64,000 nt of DNA from JAVJSD01 sp040219575 (GCA_040219575.1 JAVJSD010000010.1:1-64000); one strand, 5' to 3'; shown: positions 17,976 through 26,965, counted from the stretch's first letter. Notes: a model not told the origin generated them from the sequence alone. A program made the numbers and translations.

Positions 17976-19715
17976 ATGAATTTCGAATCGCGCCCCTCGA
18001 CCAATCCCCCCCCAGCCGACGGCCGAGGCGCGTCGCCCAAGGTCTCGCGCCGAACCGCCTTGCAGGCGATCGTCGGAGTGGGCGTCGGTGGGGCGGTGTT
18101 TCATCGCGCTTTGGCCGCCCAACTCGAGGAGAACGACGGCCGCGTCACCGGCGAGATGATCCAGCAGGCCGAGTGGATCGCCGGCCTGGAGCTATCGGAC
18201 GACGAGCGGGAGACCGTCGCGCGGGGCGTCGATCGATTGCAGGACAAAGTACGCGCCATGCGCGACGTCGACGTGGCCTACGACGTGCCCCCGGCCGTCT
18301 ACTTCAGCGCCGCGCCGGGAGAACCGGCCGCCGGTCCGCCGCCCGTGCGGGGCGTTCAGCCGATCGAATCGGCGGCGTCGCAACGCCCCGACAGCGACGA
18401 GGCGTTGGCGTTCTTGCCGGTCACCGAACTGTCGGCCCTGATCCGTACGCGGCAGGTCTCTTCGCTCGAGCTGACCAGACTGTATCTGGAGCGGCTGCAC
18501 CGCTACAACCCGCTGCTCAACTGCGTGGTGTCGTTCACCGACGAGTTGGCGCTGAAGCAGGCCCGGCGGGCCGACCGGGAGATCGCGGCCGGCCGCTACC
18601 GGGGACCGCTGCACGGGATTCCCTGGGGCGCGAAGGATCTGATCGCCCACGCCGGCTACAAGACGACCTGGGGCGCGGGCGTGTTTCAAGAGCAAACGAT
18701 CGACGCCACGGCGACCGTCGCGCGGCGATTGGAGCAGGCGGGCGCCGTGCTGGTCGCCAAGTTGACGCTCGGCGCGCTGGCCTGGGGCGACCAGTGGTTC
18801 GGCGGCACGACGCGCAACCCCTGGAACCCGGAGGAAGGCTCGAGCGGCTCGTCGGCCGGTTCCGCCTCGGCCACGGTGGCCGGCCTGGTCGGCTTTTCGC
18901 TCGGCAGCGAAACGCAGGGCAGCATCGTCTCTCCCTGCACAAGGTGCGGCGCGAGCGGGCTGCGTCCCACGTACGGCCGCGTCAGCCGTCACGGCTGCAT
19001 GACGCTCTCCTGGACGATGGACAAGATCGGGCCGATCTGCCGCTCCGTGGAGGATTGCGCCCTGGTGCTGGCGGCGATCCACGGTCGCGACGGCCTCGAC
19101 CCCACGGCGGTCGACCGCGCCTTCCAATGGCCGCCCCAGCGCGACGTGCGGACGATGACCGTCGGTTACATCGAACAGGGCGACGACGCCGAGGATCGAC
19201 CGGAAATGGCGGTGCTCCGGCAGTTGGGGGTGACGCTGAAGCCGATTCGCCTACCCGACGAACTGCCCGCCTCGGCGATGACGATGATCCTCAGTACCGA
19301 GGCGGCGACGGTGTTCGACAAGCTGACCCGGGCCGGCGTTCGCGAGGGGATGGGGCGCTGGCCCGACGTGCTGCTGCAGGCGGAGTTCGCCTCGGCGGTG
19401 GACTACCTCCGCGCCAACCGACTGCGGACCCTGCTGATGCGGCAGATGGCGGAGTTGATGTCGGGCGTCGATGCCTATGTCGGCGGCGACGATCTCTCGA
19501 TCACCAACCTCACGGGGCATCCAACCGCCGTGCTGCCGGGCGGATTCACGCGTCGCAACGACGCGGAAACTCCCTACGCGGTGAAGTTCACCGGACGGCT
19601 GTTCGCCGAGAGCGATTTGTTAGCGCTCGCGCATGCATACCAACAAGCAACCGACGTGCATCTTCACCGCCCGGCGCTGAACATCAAAGAGGGCAATTCA
19701 AACGGCGGAGCGTAA
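17976..19715 (+). CDS. Tat-exported amidase-signature protein
   Basis: 579 residues from the ATG at 17976. The N-terminus holds a twin-arginine signal (SRRTALQAIVGVGVGG, ~residues 25-45). The amidase-signature fold follows: catalytic Lys in WGAKDLIA, the Ser-rich loop GSSGSSAGSA and the nucleophile loop SETQGS, then GLRPTYGRVSRHG. The family hydrolyses amide bonds by a Ser-Ser-Lys triad; relatives include GatA, but the export signal argues against a tRNA role. The usual GTDTGGS loop reads SETQGS here and the family's PA after it is PC, small departures. It stands alone; substrate unknown. Confidence 0.9.
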   Translation: MNFESRPSTNPPPADGRGASPKVSRRTALQAIVGVGVGGAVFHRALAAQLEENDGRVTGEMIQQAEWIAGLELSDDERETVARGVDRLQDKVRAMRDVDVAYDVPPAVYFSAAPGEPAAGPPPVRGVQPIESAASQRPDSDEALAFLPVTELSALIRTRQVSSLELTRLYLERLHRYNPLLNCVVSFTDELALKQARRADREIAAGRYRGPLHGIPWGAKDLIAHAGYKTTWGAGVFQEQTIDATATVARRLEQAGAVLVAKLTLGALAWGDQWFGGTTRNPWNPEEGSSGSSAGSASATVAGLVGFSLGSETQGSIVSPCTRCGASGLRPTYGRVSRHGCMTLSWTMDKIGPICRSVEDCALVLAAIHGRDGLDPTAVDRAFQWPPQRDVRTMTVGYIEQGDDAEDRPEMAVLRQLGVTLKPIRLPDELPASAMTMILSTEAATVFDKLTRAGVREGMGRWPDVLLQAEFASAVDYLRANRLRTLLMRQMAELMSGVDAYVGGDDLSITNLTGHPTAVLPGGFTRRNDAETPYAVKFTGRLFAESDLLALAHAYQQATDVHLHRPALNIKEGNSNGGA

Positions 19716-19742
19716 GATCCGCATGTCGCGGTGACGCCAACG

Positions 19743-19773
19743 AAAAAACGCCGCGGAGAGTATCTCCGCGGCG
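19743..19773 (-). terminator. intrinsic terminator of the autotransporter-like gene
   Basis: A perfect 11-base stem (CGCCGCGGAGA at 19749-19759, its complement at 19763-19773) with a 3-base loop. On the minus strand it is followed by six U (A-run at 19743-19748 on the plus strand), about 100 bases after the minus-strand stop codon. It lies only some 30 bases past the amidase stop and may also act as a partial barrier on that strand. Confidence 0.85.
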
Positions 19774-19792
19774 CTGAATTCGTCCGATGGGC

Positions 19793-19862
19793 GACGTCCA
19801 TCAAACGACGTCCATCAAACGACGTCCATCAGGCGACGTCCATCAGGCGACGTCGTCCTGGC
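19793..19862. repeat. 14-base tandem repeat, five units
   Basis: Units of GACGTCCATCAAAC at 19793 and 19807, GACGTCCATCAGGC at 19821 and 19835, and a diverged fifth unit at 19849-19862. The array fills most of the space between the minus-strand stop codon (19875) and its terminator, so it lies in the 3' untranslated part of that message. The unit length is not a multiple of three and the array codes for nothing. Confidence 0.9.
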
Positions 19863-19874
19863 GCGCCGGCGGCG

Positions 19875-22800
19875 TTACGGCAACGGCGGCGTGCCTGCGT
19901 TGTAATTGATCGTACCGATTTCCCCGACAATCACACCAAAGTTCTGTGTCGACAGATCGGGATTCGACAACTGGGTGACGTTGAACGTGGGCGACAGCGA
20001 CTGGAGGAAGAAGCCGCCTCCCGGGGCCGCGGCCGCGCCATTGCTGTTGTTCGAAGCATTCAGGTGCAGCAGCCCCGTGTTCTGCATCGCACTGAGGGCG
20101 TTGAAGCCGGTAGACACGAGCGAATTGCTGGTGACAGTGGCGTTCAGCACGGAGTTGCCTGTCGAACTGAGTTGGATGGCGTTGTTGTTGATCGTGTTGG
20201 TCACAGTGTTGGCGCTGAGCAGGACGGTGGACGTACCACCGCCCGTGGCGATCACGTTGATGCCGGCGTTCGGCAGGCCGGCGGCGATATTCGAGATCGT
20301 AGCGTTGGTGATCGTAGCGCGGCTGTTCTGAATGTTGACGCCGCTGCTGCCGACGGCGCTCATCATGTCGATCGTGCTCGCACCACCGGACAGCGTAAAG
20401 GTGCTGGCGGCGTCGTTGTTGAAGAGGTTGATGCCGTGCGCGCCGGCCGCGTTCATGGAAATGACCACTCGATTAAACGTCACGGTCGTGCCCGTGGAGT
20501 TCTGCACGAGAATGGCGTGAGACGTGTTGCCGGAGATCGAGGCCTGGTTCAGCACGTTGAAGGTCGAACCCGCCCCCAGCGAGGACAAGGCAATACCCTG
20601 CGTGTTCGCCGCCGGGGTTCCCGACGACGTAATGGTGCTGAAGTTCATGTTGGTGGTGCTGCCTGTGATGTTCACCGCCCCCGCATTCGTCGAAGTCACC
20701 GTGGAGCCCACGCTCGAGAGAATCGTTCCAGCATTCTGAGCGAAGATGCCCGTGTTGTTGCTGAGGGCGGGGCCGGTGGTGGTGATCTGGGCCACACCCA
20801 GGTTGGTCGTACCGGTCAAGTTCATGAGATTCACGCCGAATCCCGCCCCCGTGCTGTTGCTGGCGATGGTCGAGAAGAAGTTCAAATTGACGGCGCTGTT
20901 GGCCACTTGCAGCGCCGTACCGCCGCCGCCCACGTTCTGCACGAGGATCGAACCGGTGCCGACGCTGAAGACTCCCGAGTTGCCGGTGGCGAGCAGGCCG
21001 GTGGCGTCGGTGGTGACGATGTCGAGATCGGCGAAGCTGACGGGGCTGTTCATGTTGTTGGTGACCGTCACCGGTACGGTTCCCGCGGCCGTGGTCACGT
21101 CGACCGTGTTGTTGAAGGTGATCGGGGTGTTGGCGTTGTTGTCGATCAAGATGCCGGAGCCGAGGGGATTGTTGACGATGCCGCCGCCGCTGAACGTGAC
21201 CGAACCGGCGTTCATGGCCTGGATATCGATGGCGCGGCCGGCGGCGTTCTGCAACCCGGTGCCGCTGAAGTTGATCGACGTGTTGTGGGAGCCGCCGTTG
21301 ATGAGCACGCCGGCGCCGACAGCATTCATGATGCCCAAGTTGGCGAATGTGAAGTTGCCCGTGCCGCCCTGAATGTCGAGGCCGTTGGTGGTGGAATTCT
21401 GAAGCAAGGTGGTGGCGGCCACATTCACGTTGCCGCCTACGTTCATCAACTGAATTCCCGTGCCGCCCGAGTCGTTGATCGTACCATCGAACGTCGCCGT
21501 GCCGCCGGTCGTGCCGGTGATCTGCAAGGCGCGATTCGTCAAGTTGTTGATCGTACCGTTGAAGTTGACGTTGGGCGCCCCGTTCACCAGATTGAAGCCC
21601 GGTCCACCGAAATTCTGAATGAGCGTATTGGTGATCGTAAATGTACCGAAGGAGTTCATGACGTTGATGCCGCTGCCGGTAATGCCGCCGCCGCCGAACA
21701 GGTTCAGGTCGCGCAGGATGGCGCCCGAAGTGACTCCCGAAGCGAGGATGGCGTCTCGGCTGGCCGCCGCGTTGATCTGGAAGCCCGCCACAGTATTTGG
21801 ATTCGGCCCGGCCGCCAGCGTTACGCCGTCCGTACCGGCGGCGGGCACGATGATCGGCAGGGGGCCTCCGGCGGTCTGCATCACGAACACGCCGCCGCCG
21901 AGCAGCGGCAGCGGATGATTCACGCCTTGGCCCAACAGGAACTGGCCATTCTGAAGGACAATTTGGCCGTAGGGGATGCCGTTGGAGTTGACGAAGATCA
22001 CGTCGTTCGGCGCCGAACCGCCTTGCGCAAGCGCGGTCGTCGCGAAGGGATCTTCAAACGTTCCCGTGCCCGGGCCGCCCACGCTGTTGTCTACGTGGAT
22101 CACATTGTAAGGCAGGCCGGTGACTGGATTGAAGGCGATCTGCCGGTCGCGGTGGAAGCGCATCACGTGGTCGTTGCGCGGGGTGGGTTCAAATTCACGA
22201 CCGGACTGCGAACTGCTCGGGGCGGCGCTGCCGCCCGCGATCACCAGTTGCAGGAAGCCGGTGCTCTTGTAGACATTGTCGTGGTTGAACTCGCCCGTCA
22301 ACTGCACGCCGTTGAGCGACATCAGGCCGGCTCGCATCTTGAAGCCGCCAAACGCCGGCACCAGGCTGCTGCGATACGAATAACCGCCCACATCGACGAA
22401 CCCCCCGATCCGCTCGAAGGCGGGGAGGCGCAGGCGGTACGTGGAATCGAAGCCCGTCAAGGCGCTGTCCTGGCCGGGAATCAGAATGCGGTTGCCGACG
22501 AACGGACCGATTCGTTCGACGAAGTCGGTCGTCCCCACCGGAATGTAGCCGTTGACGCGGAAGTCGCCCAAAGGCGACTTCATGAATCCGCTGACGCCGA
22601 TCTGGTTGAATTGGTGCCCAAACAGTTCGGGCCGGTCGAAGTCGCCGTCGTACCAGACGCCCAGGCCCAGGTCGGTGTAGGCGGGCTCCAGGTAGAAACT
22701 CCGCTCCAGGCCCACGTTGGTGAACCAGTTGCCGTTTTTCTCGACCACGTGAGCCCGCGATTCCAGCATCCAGCTGCCGGAGAGCGGATCCTCGAACAAC

Positions 22801-23042
22801 AACACCTTACTTCCCACCGTAAAGTAGCTGCCGCTCACGAATCCGAGACTCGCATTCGTATCGACGGCGGTGCCCCCGAACCACCAGAGGCCGGGGATTG
22901 GCAGGTTCATGCGCGACTGGAACGGCTGAACCGCAAGTCCGTCGAGCTGTGCGCCGCCCTGTTGTCGTTGGGCGCTGGCTGTCGTCACAAGGACGCAGCA
23001 CACGGCCAACAAGGTGATCGGTACCAGACGGATGCATTTCAT
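19875..23042 (-). CDS. inverse-autotransporter-like outer membrane protein with beta-helix passenger
   Basis: 1055 residues from the ATG at 23042, which begins a clean signal peptide (MKCIRLVPITLLAVCCVLVT, ending ASA-QR). Residues ~30-300 look like an amphipathic beta-barrel with intimin/invasin flavour (RAGLMSLNGVQLTGEFN, repeated alternating aromatic strands). From ~330 a short VIHVDNS...GTFEDPF module, as found at the start of right-handed beta-helix domains, leads to hundreds of residues of Asn/Gly/Thr/Ser-rich strands (NVNFNGTINN, GSGILIDNNANTP). An N-terminal barrel plus C-terminal passenger matches type Ve (inverse) autotransporters; the family call is by appearance, not by search. Probably a surface adhesin or structural protein. 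A long frame on the plus strand over the same bases is a GC-bias shadow. Confidence 0.8.
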   Translation of the reverse strand: MKCIRLVPITLLAVCCVLVTTASAQRQQGGAQLDGLAVQPFQSRMNLPIPGLWWFGGTAVDTNASLGFVSGSYFTVGSKVLLFEDPLSGSWMLESRAHVVEKNGNWFTNVGLERSFYLEPAYTDLGLGVWYDGDFDRPELFGHQFNQIGVSGFMKSPLGDFRVNGYIPVGTTDFVERIGPFVGNRILIPGQDSALTGFDSTYRLRLPAFERIGGFVDVGGYSYRSSLVPAFGGFKMRAGLMSLNGVQLTGEFNHDNVYKSTGFLQLVIAGGSAAPSSSQSGREFEPTPRNDHVMRFHRDRQIAFNPVTGLPYNVIHVDNSVGGPGTGTFEDPFATTALAQGGSAPNDVIFVNSNGIPYGQIVLQNGQFLLGQGVNHPLPLLGGGVFVMQTAGGPLPIIVPAAGTDGVTLAAGPNPNTVAGFQINAAASRDAILASGVTSGAILRDLNLFGGGGITGSGINVMNSFGTFTITNTLIQNFGGPGFNLVNGAPNVNFNGTINNLTNRALQITGTTGGTATFDGTINDSGGTGIQLMNVGGNVNVAATTLLQNSTTNGLDIQGGTGNFTFANLGIMNAVGAGVLINGGSHNTSINFSGTGLQNAAGRAIDIQAMNAGSVTFSGGGIVNNPLGSGILIDNNANTPITFNNTVDVTTAAGTVPVTVTNNMNSPVSFADLDIVTTDATGLLATGNSGVFSVGTGSILVQNVGGGGTALQVANSAVNLNFFSTIASNSTGAGFGVNLMNLTGTTNLGVAQITTTGPALSNNTGIFAQNAGTILSSVGSTVTSTNAGAVNITGSTTNMNFSTITSSGTPAANTQGIALSSLGAGSTFNVLNQASISGNTSHAILVQNSTGTTVTFNRVVISMNAAGAHGINLFNNDAASTFTLSGGASTIDMMSAVGSSGVNIQNSRATITNATISNIAAGLPNAGINVIATGGGTSTVLLSANTVTNTINNNAIQLSSTGNSVLNATVTSNSLVSTGFNALSAMQNTGLLHLNASNNSNGAAAAPGGGFFLQSLSPTFNVTQLSNPDLSTQNFGVIVGEIGTINYNAGTPPLP

Positions 23043-23234
23043 GGGGGGTCCCCCGTGGAGCCCGGGCTGTGGACGGACGCAAAGTCTGCGAAGGCAGTAC
23101 AGGTGATACCATCCATCGTCATGACCTAATCGCACCCATGAGAATTTTCCGAATGTTTTGCGTAACCCGGAGATTTTAACACCCACCAGTCACGTGCTCG
23201 TTGCCGGATCGCTTTTGGTCCTCGGCTTCTGGAT

Positions 23235-23250
23235 TGGCACGCCGGTTGCA
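23235..23250 (+). promoter_or_regulatory. sigma-54 (RpoN) -24/-12 promoter
   Basis: TGGCACG-CCGG-TTGCA matches the sigma-54 consensus TGGCACGNNNNTTGCW at every defined position, with GG and GC ten bases apart. Transcription would start near 23262, rightward. It lies in a gene-free region. Activator binding sites were not identified. Confidence 0.75.
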
Positions 23251-23261
23251 TCTTTAGGAAA

Positions 23262-23554
23262 CCGTAAGCGAGAAGAGTTGTCGTTACCGACGCATCCTCT
23301 CCACCGCCAACACCCGGCGGGGCCGGAACTGAGAAGAGGCCATTCGGGGCCGGCATCTTGGAAGAGGACTGAGGGACAAGCAAACGCAAGTCTCTCAAAT
23401 TAAAGACTTTAAGACTTCGGTGACAGTAGCAAGAGGCGCTTGCAGGACAGTTGAAGAGGCACGGTGGAGCTAGCGGAACTTGGCTCTACCAACCAAACAT
23501 GGCGAGCCGGAGACCCATTCAGCCTTGGGGTCGCCGGCTCGCCTGTTTTATTTT
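23262..23554 (+). ncRNA. candidate sigma-54-dependent small RNA (~290 nt)
   Basis: This interval runs from the predicted start site of the sigma-54 promoter to the end of the terminator T-tract. Frames inside it are short, Arg-rich and lack ribosome sites. The sequence AAGAGG occurs at 23334, 23362, 23431 and 23454, with AAGAGT at 23273, spread along the predicted transcript. The alternative is a long leader with an attenuator for the DUF1549 gene that starts at 23839. Existence of the RNA is inference; promoter and terminator are seen directly. Confidence 0.5.
23501..23554 (+). terminator. strong intrinsic terminator without an upstream gene
   Basis: Arms 23501-23516 and 23528-23543 pair over 16 positions with one mismatch (GGCGAGCCGG with CCGGCTCGCC, then GACCC with GGGTC), loop of 11 bases, followed by TGTTTTATTTT. 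It faces rightward, and the nearest upstream plus-strand gene ends about 3.8 kb away. Confidence 0.85.
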
Positions 23555-23838
23555 GCGCGTATCGTTTTTAAACACATGTTGCAAAATAATACATCCTTTG
23601 GAGCGCCTGTCGGGCAGCACAATCGGGTGGCTTCACGGAATAATCTGGCTGCGAATCCTCGAAAGTAGTGGCATTGAAGACTCAAAGTCCGATAATGGGC
23701 TCTTCCCTGTCGGCGAGGTGCTTTTCTGGTGAGTACTTTTCTGGGATTGGCGCATTAGATACCTACGATGCCGCGTTTGCCTTCCATTACCCCAGCCAGG
23801 CAGACGGCGTTCGGATCGCTCAACGTTGAGGAGAGAAA

Positions 23839-25524
23839 ATGAGTCGGAAGCTCGTCATGAACGGGATGCTTGTCGCGATGACAAGCGTCATGGTCGTCGG
23901 CGCCACGCAACAGGGCCGCGCGGACGATTCCCAGCAACAGCAACCATCCCAGGTTCAGTTCATCAATGAACGCATCCGGGCGGTTTGGCAGGAGTACGGA
24001 CTCACGCCGTCCGCCAAGGCGACCGATGGCGAATGGTGCCGACGCGTCTATCTCGACGTGCTGGGGCGGATCCCCTCGGTCGAGGAACTAACCCAGTTCA
24101 CCCAGAGCACTGATCCCGACAAGCGGGCCAAGTTGATCGATTCGCTGCTTTACGACGAGCGTTTCACCGAGGAATACGCCCGCAACTGGACGACGATTTG
24201 GACCAACGTCCTGATCGGCCGTAGCGGCGGCACCGAGCGCAATACGCTCACCAGCCGTCCCGGAATGCAGAAGTACCTCCGCGATTCGTTCGCCCGCAAC
24301 AAGCCCTACAACAAGATGGTGTACGAATTGGTGACGGCCACGGGCGCCACCAAGCCGGGCAAGGAGAACTTCAACGGCGCCACGAACTTTTTGGCGATGA
24401 AGGTCAACGAGGAGGACGGCACCCAAGCGACGGCCGACACGGCCAAGATCTTCCTGGGCTTGCAAGTCCAGTGCACGCAGTGCCACAACCACCCGTTCAA
24501 CGACTGGAAGCAGCAGAAGTACTGGGAGATGAATGCGTTCTTCCGCCAGTCTCGCGCGCTGCGGCGTTACGTTGCGGGAACGCGCGACGTGGACTATGCG
24601 GAACTGATCGACCAGGACTTCGGCGGCGAAGGCTTCCCGCAGACCCCGGAGACCGCCGAGATCTACTACGAACTGCGCAACGGCGAGACCAAGGTCGCCT
24701 ACCCGGTCTTCGTCGACGGCACGCCGATCGGCACGAGCGGCTTTGTGGAAGACGTGGTTCGCCGCGAAGAACTCGCCAAGCAGATGCTCAAGTCGGAGTT
24801 TCTCGACAAGGCCATCGCCAATCGCATGTGGTCCCACTTCCTGGGCTACGGCTTCACCAAGCCGATCGACGACCTCGGCCCGCACAACTCCGCCTCGCAC
24901 CCCGTGCTGCTGGACTACCTGGGCCAGGAGTTCCGCAAGGCCGACTACAACATGAAAGAGCTGATTCGCTGGGTGACGCTCAGCGAGCCGTACGCCCTCT
25001 CGAGCCGTCTCAGCGCCAACAATGAAATCGACGATCCGCAACTGGGCGAGACGCCCAAGTTCAGCCGCTTCTACCTGCGACAGATGCGGGCCGAGGAGTT
25101 GTTCGAATCGCTGATCGTGGCCACCCAGGCCCAAAAGACGAGCGGCGGATACGAAGAGCAGGAGAAGGCCAAGACCGAATGGCTGCGGCAGTTCGTGATC
25201 GCCTTCGGCACCGACGAAGGGGATGAAACGACCACCTTCAACGGAACAATTCCCCAGGCCCTGATGATGTTCAACGGCGACCTGGTGAAGAAAGCCACCA
25301 GCGCCGAAAAGGGCAGCTTCCTGTGGAACCTGGCTAACGACAGCCGCAAGCCGAACGAGAAGATGGACTTCCTGTTCCTGGCCGCCCTGGGCCGCAAACC
25401 GGAGCGGGCTGAATTGCAGGCCGTTTCGCAGCTGTACCGCGCCCACAAGGGCGACATGGTCGGCACGCTGCAGGACATGTGGTGGGCAGTGCTCAACAGC
25501 AACGAGTTTATTTTCAACCACTAA
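23839..25524 (+). CDS. secreted DUF1549/DUF1553 protein (planctomycete cytochrome-associated family)
   Basis: 561 residues; ATG preceded by GAGGAGA. The signal peptide spans ~1-29 (ends QGRADD). DUF1549 covers the first half (YLDVLGRIPSVEE, then a CTQCHNHPF segment holding C-x-x-C-H) and DUF1553 the second half (ANRMWSHFLGYGFTKPIDDLGPHN, FSRFYLRQMRAEELFESL). Such proteins are abundant in Planctomycetes; C-x-x-C-H suggests heme binding but this is unproven. The gene is followed 106 bases later by a DUF1501 gene, the usual partner order. Function of the pair is unknown; an exported redox or hydrolytic complex is often guessed. Confidence 0.92.
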   Translation: MSRKLVMNGMLVAMTSVMVVGATQQGRADDSQQQQPSQVQFINERIRAVWQEYGLTPSAKATDGEWCRRVYLDVLGRIPSVEELTQFTQSTDPDKRAKLIDSLLYDERFTEEYARNWTTIWTNVLIGRSGGTERNTLTSRPGMQKYLRDSFARNKPYNKMVYELVTATGATKPGKENFNGATNFLAMKVNEEDGTQATADTAKIFLGLQVQCTQCHNHPFNDWKQQKYWEMNAFFRQSRALRRYVAGTRDVDYAELIDQDFGGEGFPQTPETAEIYYELRNGETKVAYPVFVDGTPIGTSGFVEDVVRREELAKQMLKSEFLDKAIANRMWSHFLGYGFTKPIDDLGPHNSASHPVLLDYLGQEFRKADYNMKELIRWVTLSEPYALSSRLSANNEIDDPQLGETPKFSRFYLRQMRAEELFESLIVATQAQKTSGGYEEQEKAKTEWLRQFVIAFGTDEGDETTTFNGTIPQALMMFNGDLVKKATSAEKGSFLWNLANDSRKPNEKMDFLFLAALGRKPERAELQAVSQLYRAHKGDMVGTLQDMWWAVLNSNEFIFNH

Positions 25525-25630
25525 TTCGCCATCGACTGGGGCGATCGACTGGGGCGCCGGTCGCCGCCGTCGATCACCTTGCTTACCGCCAACAACCGGA
25601 CAATCACCCAACGCGTTTCGGAGAACCTTG

Positions 25631-26899
25631 ATGAACCTTTCGACTCCCCGTGGAATGTCTCGCCGCCACTTTATGTCGCACCTCGCTGGTGCGTCGGCCA
25701 TGACGATTCCCGCCCTCACGCTCGGCCACACCCTCCGTACGCACGCGGCGGAGCTGAAGAAGAATCACAAGGCGGCCATCCTGCTGTGGATGGGGGGCGG
25801 CCCCTCGACCATCGACATCTGGGATCTCAAGCCCGGCACGACCACCGGCGGTCCGTTCAAGCCGATTTCGACCACCGGCGATCTGCAGATCTCCGAGCAC
25901 ATGCCGATGACGGCCAAGCAGATGCACAACCTGGCGGTGATCCGCTCGATGAGCACCCGCGAGGCCGACCACAATCGCGGCCGCTACTACATGCACACCG
26001 GGTTTGTGCCCAACCCCAACGTCGAGCACCCCAGCTACGGTTCGGTCATCGCCCACGAGCTGATGACGCAGGACCGCCAGCTCGAGATTCCGCCGTTCAT
26101 CGCGGTCGGCGGCGCGAGCGAAGGCCCCGGCTTCCTGGGCATGGCCTGGGCGCCGTTCACCGTCAGCAGCACCGGCCAGATCCGCAACCTGGAAATGGGC
26201 CTGGAGCAGCAGCGCGTCGCGCAGCGAATGGCCGCCCTGGAGTTGGTCGAGACCGGCTTCATCAAGGAGAATCGCGGCGGCGCCGCCGAGGACCACATGA
26301 AGGTGCTCAAGAAGACGCTGTCGCTGATGACCAGCAAGCAGATGGAGGCCTTCAAGGTCGCCCAGGAGCCGCCGGAAGTCACCGAGCGTTACGGCGACAC
26401 CAACTTCGGCCGCGGCTGCTTGATGGCCCGCCGCCTGGTGGAAGTGGGCGTGCCGTTCGTCGAGGTCAGCCTCGGCGGTTGGGACAACCATAACGGCATT
26501 CACACGATTCTGGCCGACCAGAAGCTGCCCGAACTCGATCGCGGCATGAGCGCCCTGGTCGAGGATCTGGAGCAACGCGGCTTGCTGGAGGATACGGCCA
26601 TCATCTGGATGGGCGAATTCAGCCGCACCCCGCGGATCAACGCCAACGCCGGTCGCGACCACTGGGCGCGGGCCTGGAGCGTGGTGGTCGGCGGCGCCGG
26701 CATGAAGGGCGGTCAGGCGGTTGGAGCCACCAACGAGGACGGCACGCGGGTCGATACCGAGCCCTACACCTCGCAAGACGTGATGGCTTCGGTCTGCAAG
26801 GCCCTCGGCATCTCGCTCGAGACCACCTTCACCAGCCGCAACGGCCGGCCGATGAAGATCGCCAACGGCGGCAAGGTCGTCAAGGAATTGTTCTCCTAA
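25631..26899 (+). CDS. Tat-exported DUF1501 protein
   Basis: 422 residues from the ATG at 25631 (a TTG codon directly precedes it), with GGAGA upstream. A twin-arginine signal is present (MSRRHFMSHLAGASAM). DUF1501 has an alkaline-phosphatase/sulfatase-like fold; visible motifs are LLWMGGGPSTIDIWDLKPG, the His-rich segment AVIRSMSTREADHNRGRYYMHTG (residues 90s-110s, positions 25930-26000), VEVSLGGWDNHNGIH and IIWMGEFSRTPRIN followed by GRDHW. It forms a pair with the preceding DUF1549 gene and ends in a strong terminator. Confidence 0.92.
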   Translation: MNLSTPRGMSRRHFMSHLAGASAMTIPALTLGHTLRTHAAELKKNHKAAILLWMGGGPSTIDIWDLKPGTTTGGPFKPISTTGDLQISEHMPMTAKQMHNLAVIRSMSTREADHNRGRYYMHTGFVPNPNVEHPSYGSVIAHELMTQDRQLEIPPFIAVGGASEGPGFLGMAWAPFTVSSTGQIRNLEMGLEQQRVAQRMAALELVETGFIKENRGGAAEDHMKVLKKTLSLMTSKQMEAFKVAQEPPEVTERYGDTNFGRGCLMARRLVEVGVPFVEVSLGGWDNHNGIHTILADQKLPELDRGMSALVEDLEQRGLLEDTAIIWMGEFSRTPRINANAGRDHWARAWSVVVGGAGMKGGQAVGATNEDGTRVDTEPYTSQDVMASVCKALGISLETTFTSRNGRPMKIANGGKVVKELFS

Positions 26900-26929
26900 G
26901 ACCGACTGCTCTCACAATCGATCCTCACG

Positions 26930-26965
26930 ACGGGCCGCAGCGACGCGCTGCGGCCCGTCTTTTTT
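26930..26965 (+). terminator. intrinsic terminator after the DUF1549/DUF1501 pair
   Basis: A perfect 13-base stem (26930-26942 with 26946-26958, starting ACGGGCCGCAGCG) with a 3-base loop is followed by CTTTTTTA. It lies 31 bases after the DUF1501 stop. Confidence 0.92.

Larger units (their letters stand above)
23043..23838. other. 796-base divergent intergenic region
   Basis: Separates the autotransporter-like gene (minus) from the DUF1549 gene (plus). It holds a perfect sigma-54 promoter (23235-23250) and a strong plus-strand terminator (23501-23554), listed separately, with no convincing coding frame between them. Next to the autotransporter ATG the run GGGGGGTCCCCC (23043-23054) and the palindrome AGCCCGGGCT (about 23059-23068) make a structured leader without a clear ribosome site. 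Bases 23555-23820 are AT-richer than the genes. Confidence 0.6.

Noticed and set aside
19793..19862. Tandem repeats considered as a CRISPR array.
   Set aside because: Units are 14 bases with no spacers between them and no cas gene is near.
19731..23129. A 1132-codon open frame on the plus strand opposite the autotransporter-like gene.
   Set aside because: Its product is rich in Arg/Val/Asp/His with no fold-like pattern, and the opposite strand has a signal peptide, repeats and a proper terminator. It results from codon bias on the other strand.
23451..23732. A 93-codon frame after the sigma-54 promoter, considered as a small gene.
   Set aside because: It runs straight through the strong terminator stem and has no ribosome site or recognisable sequence.
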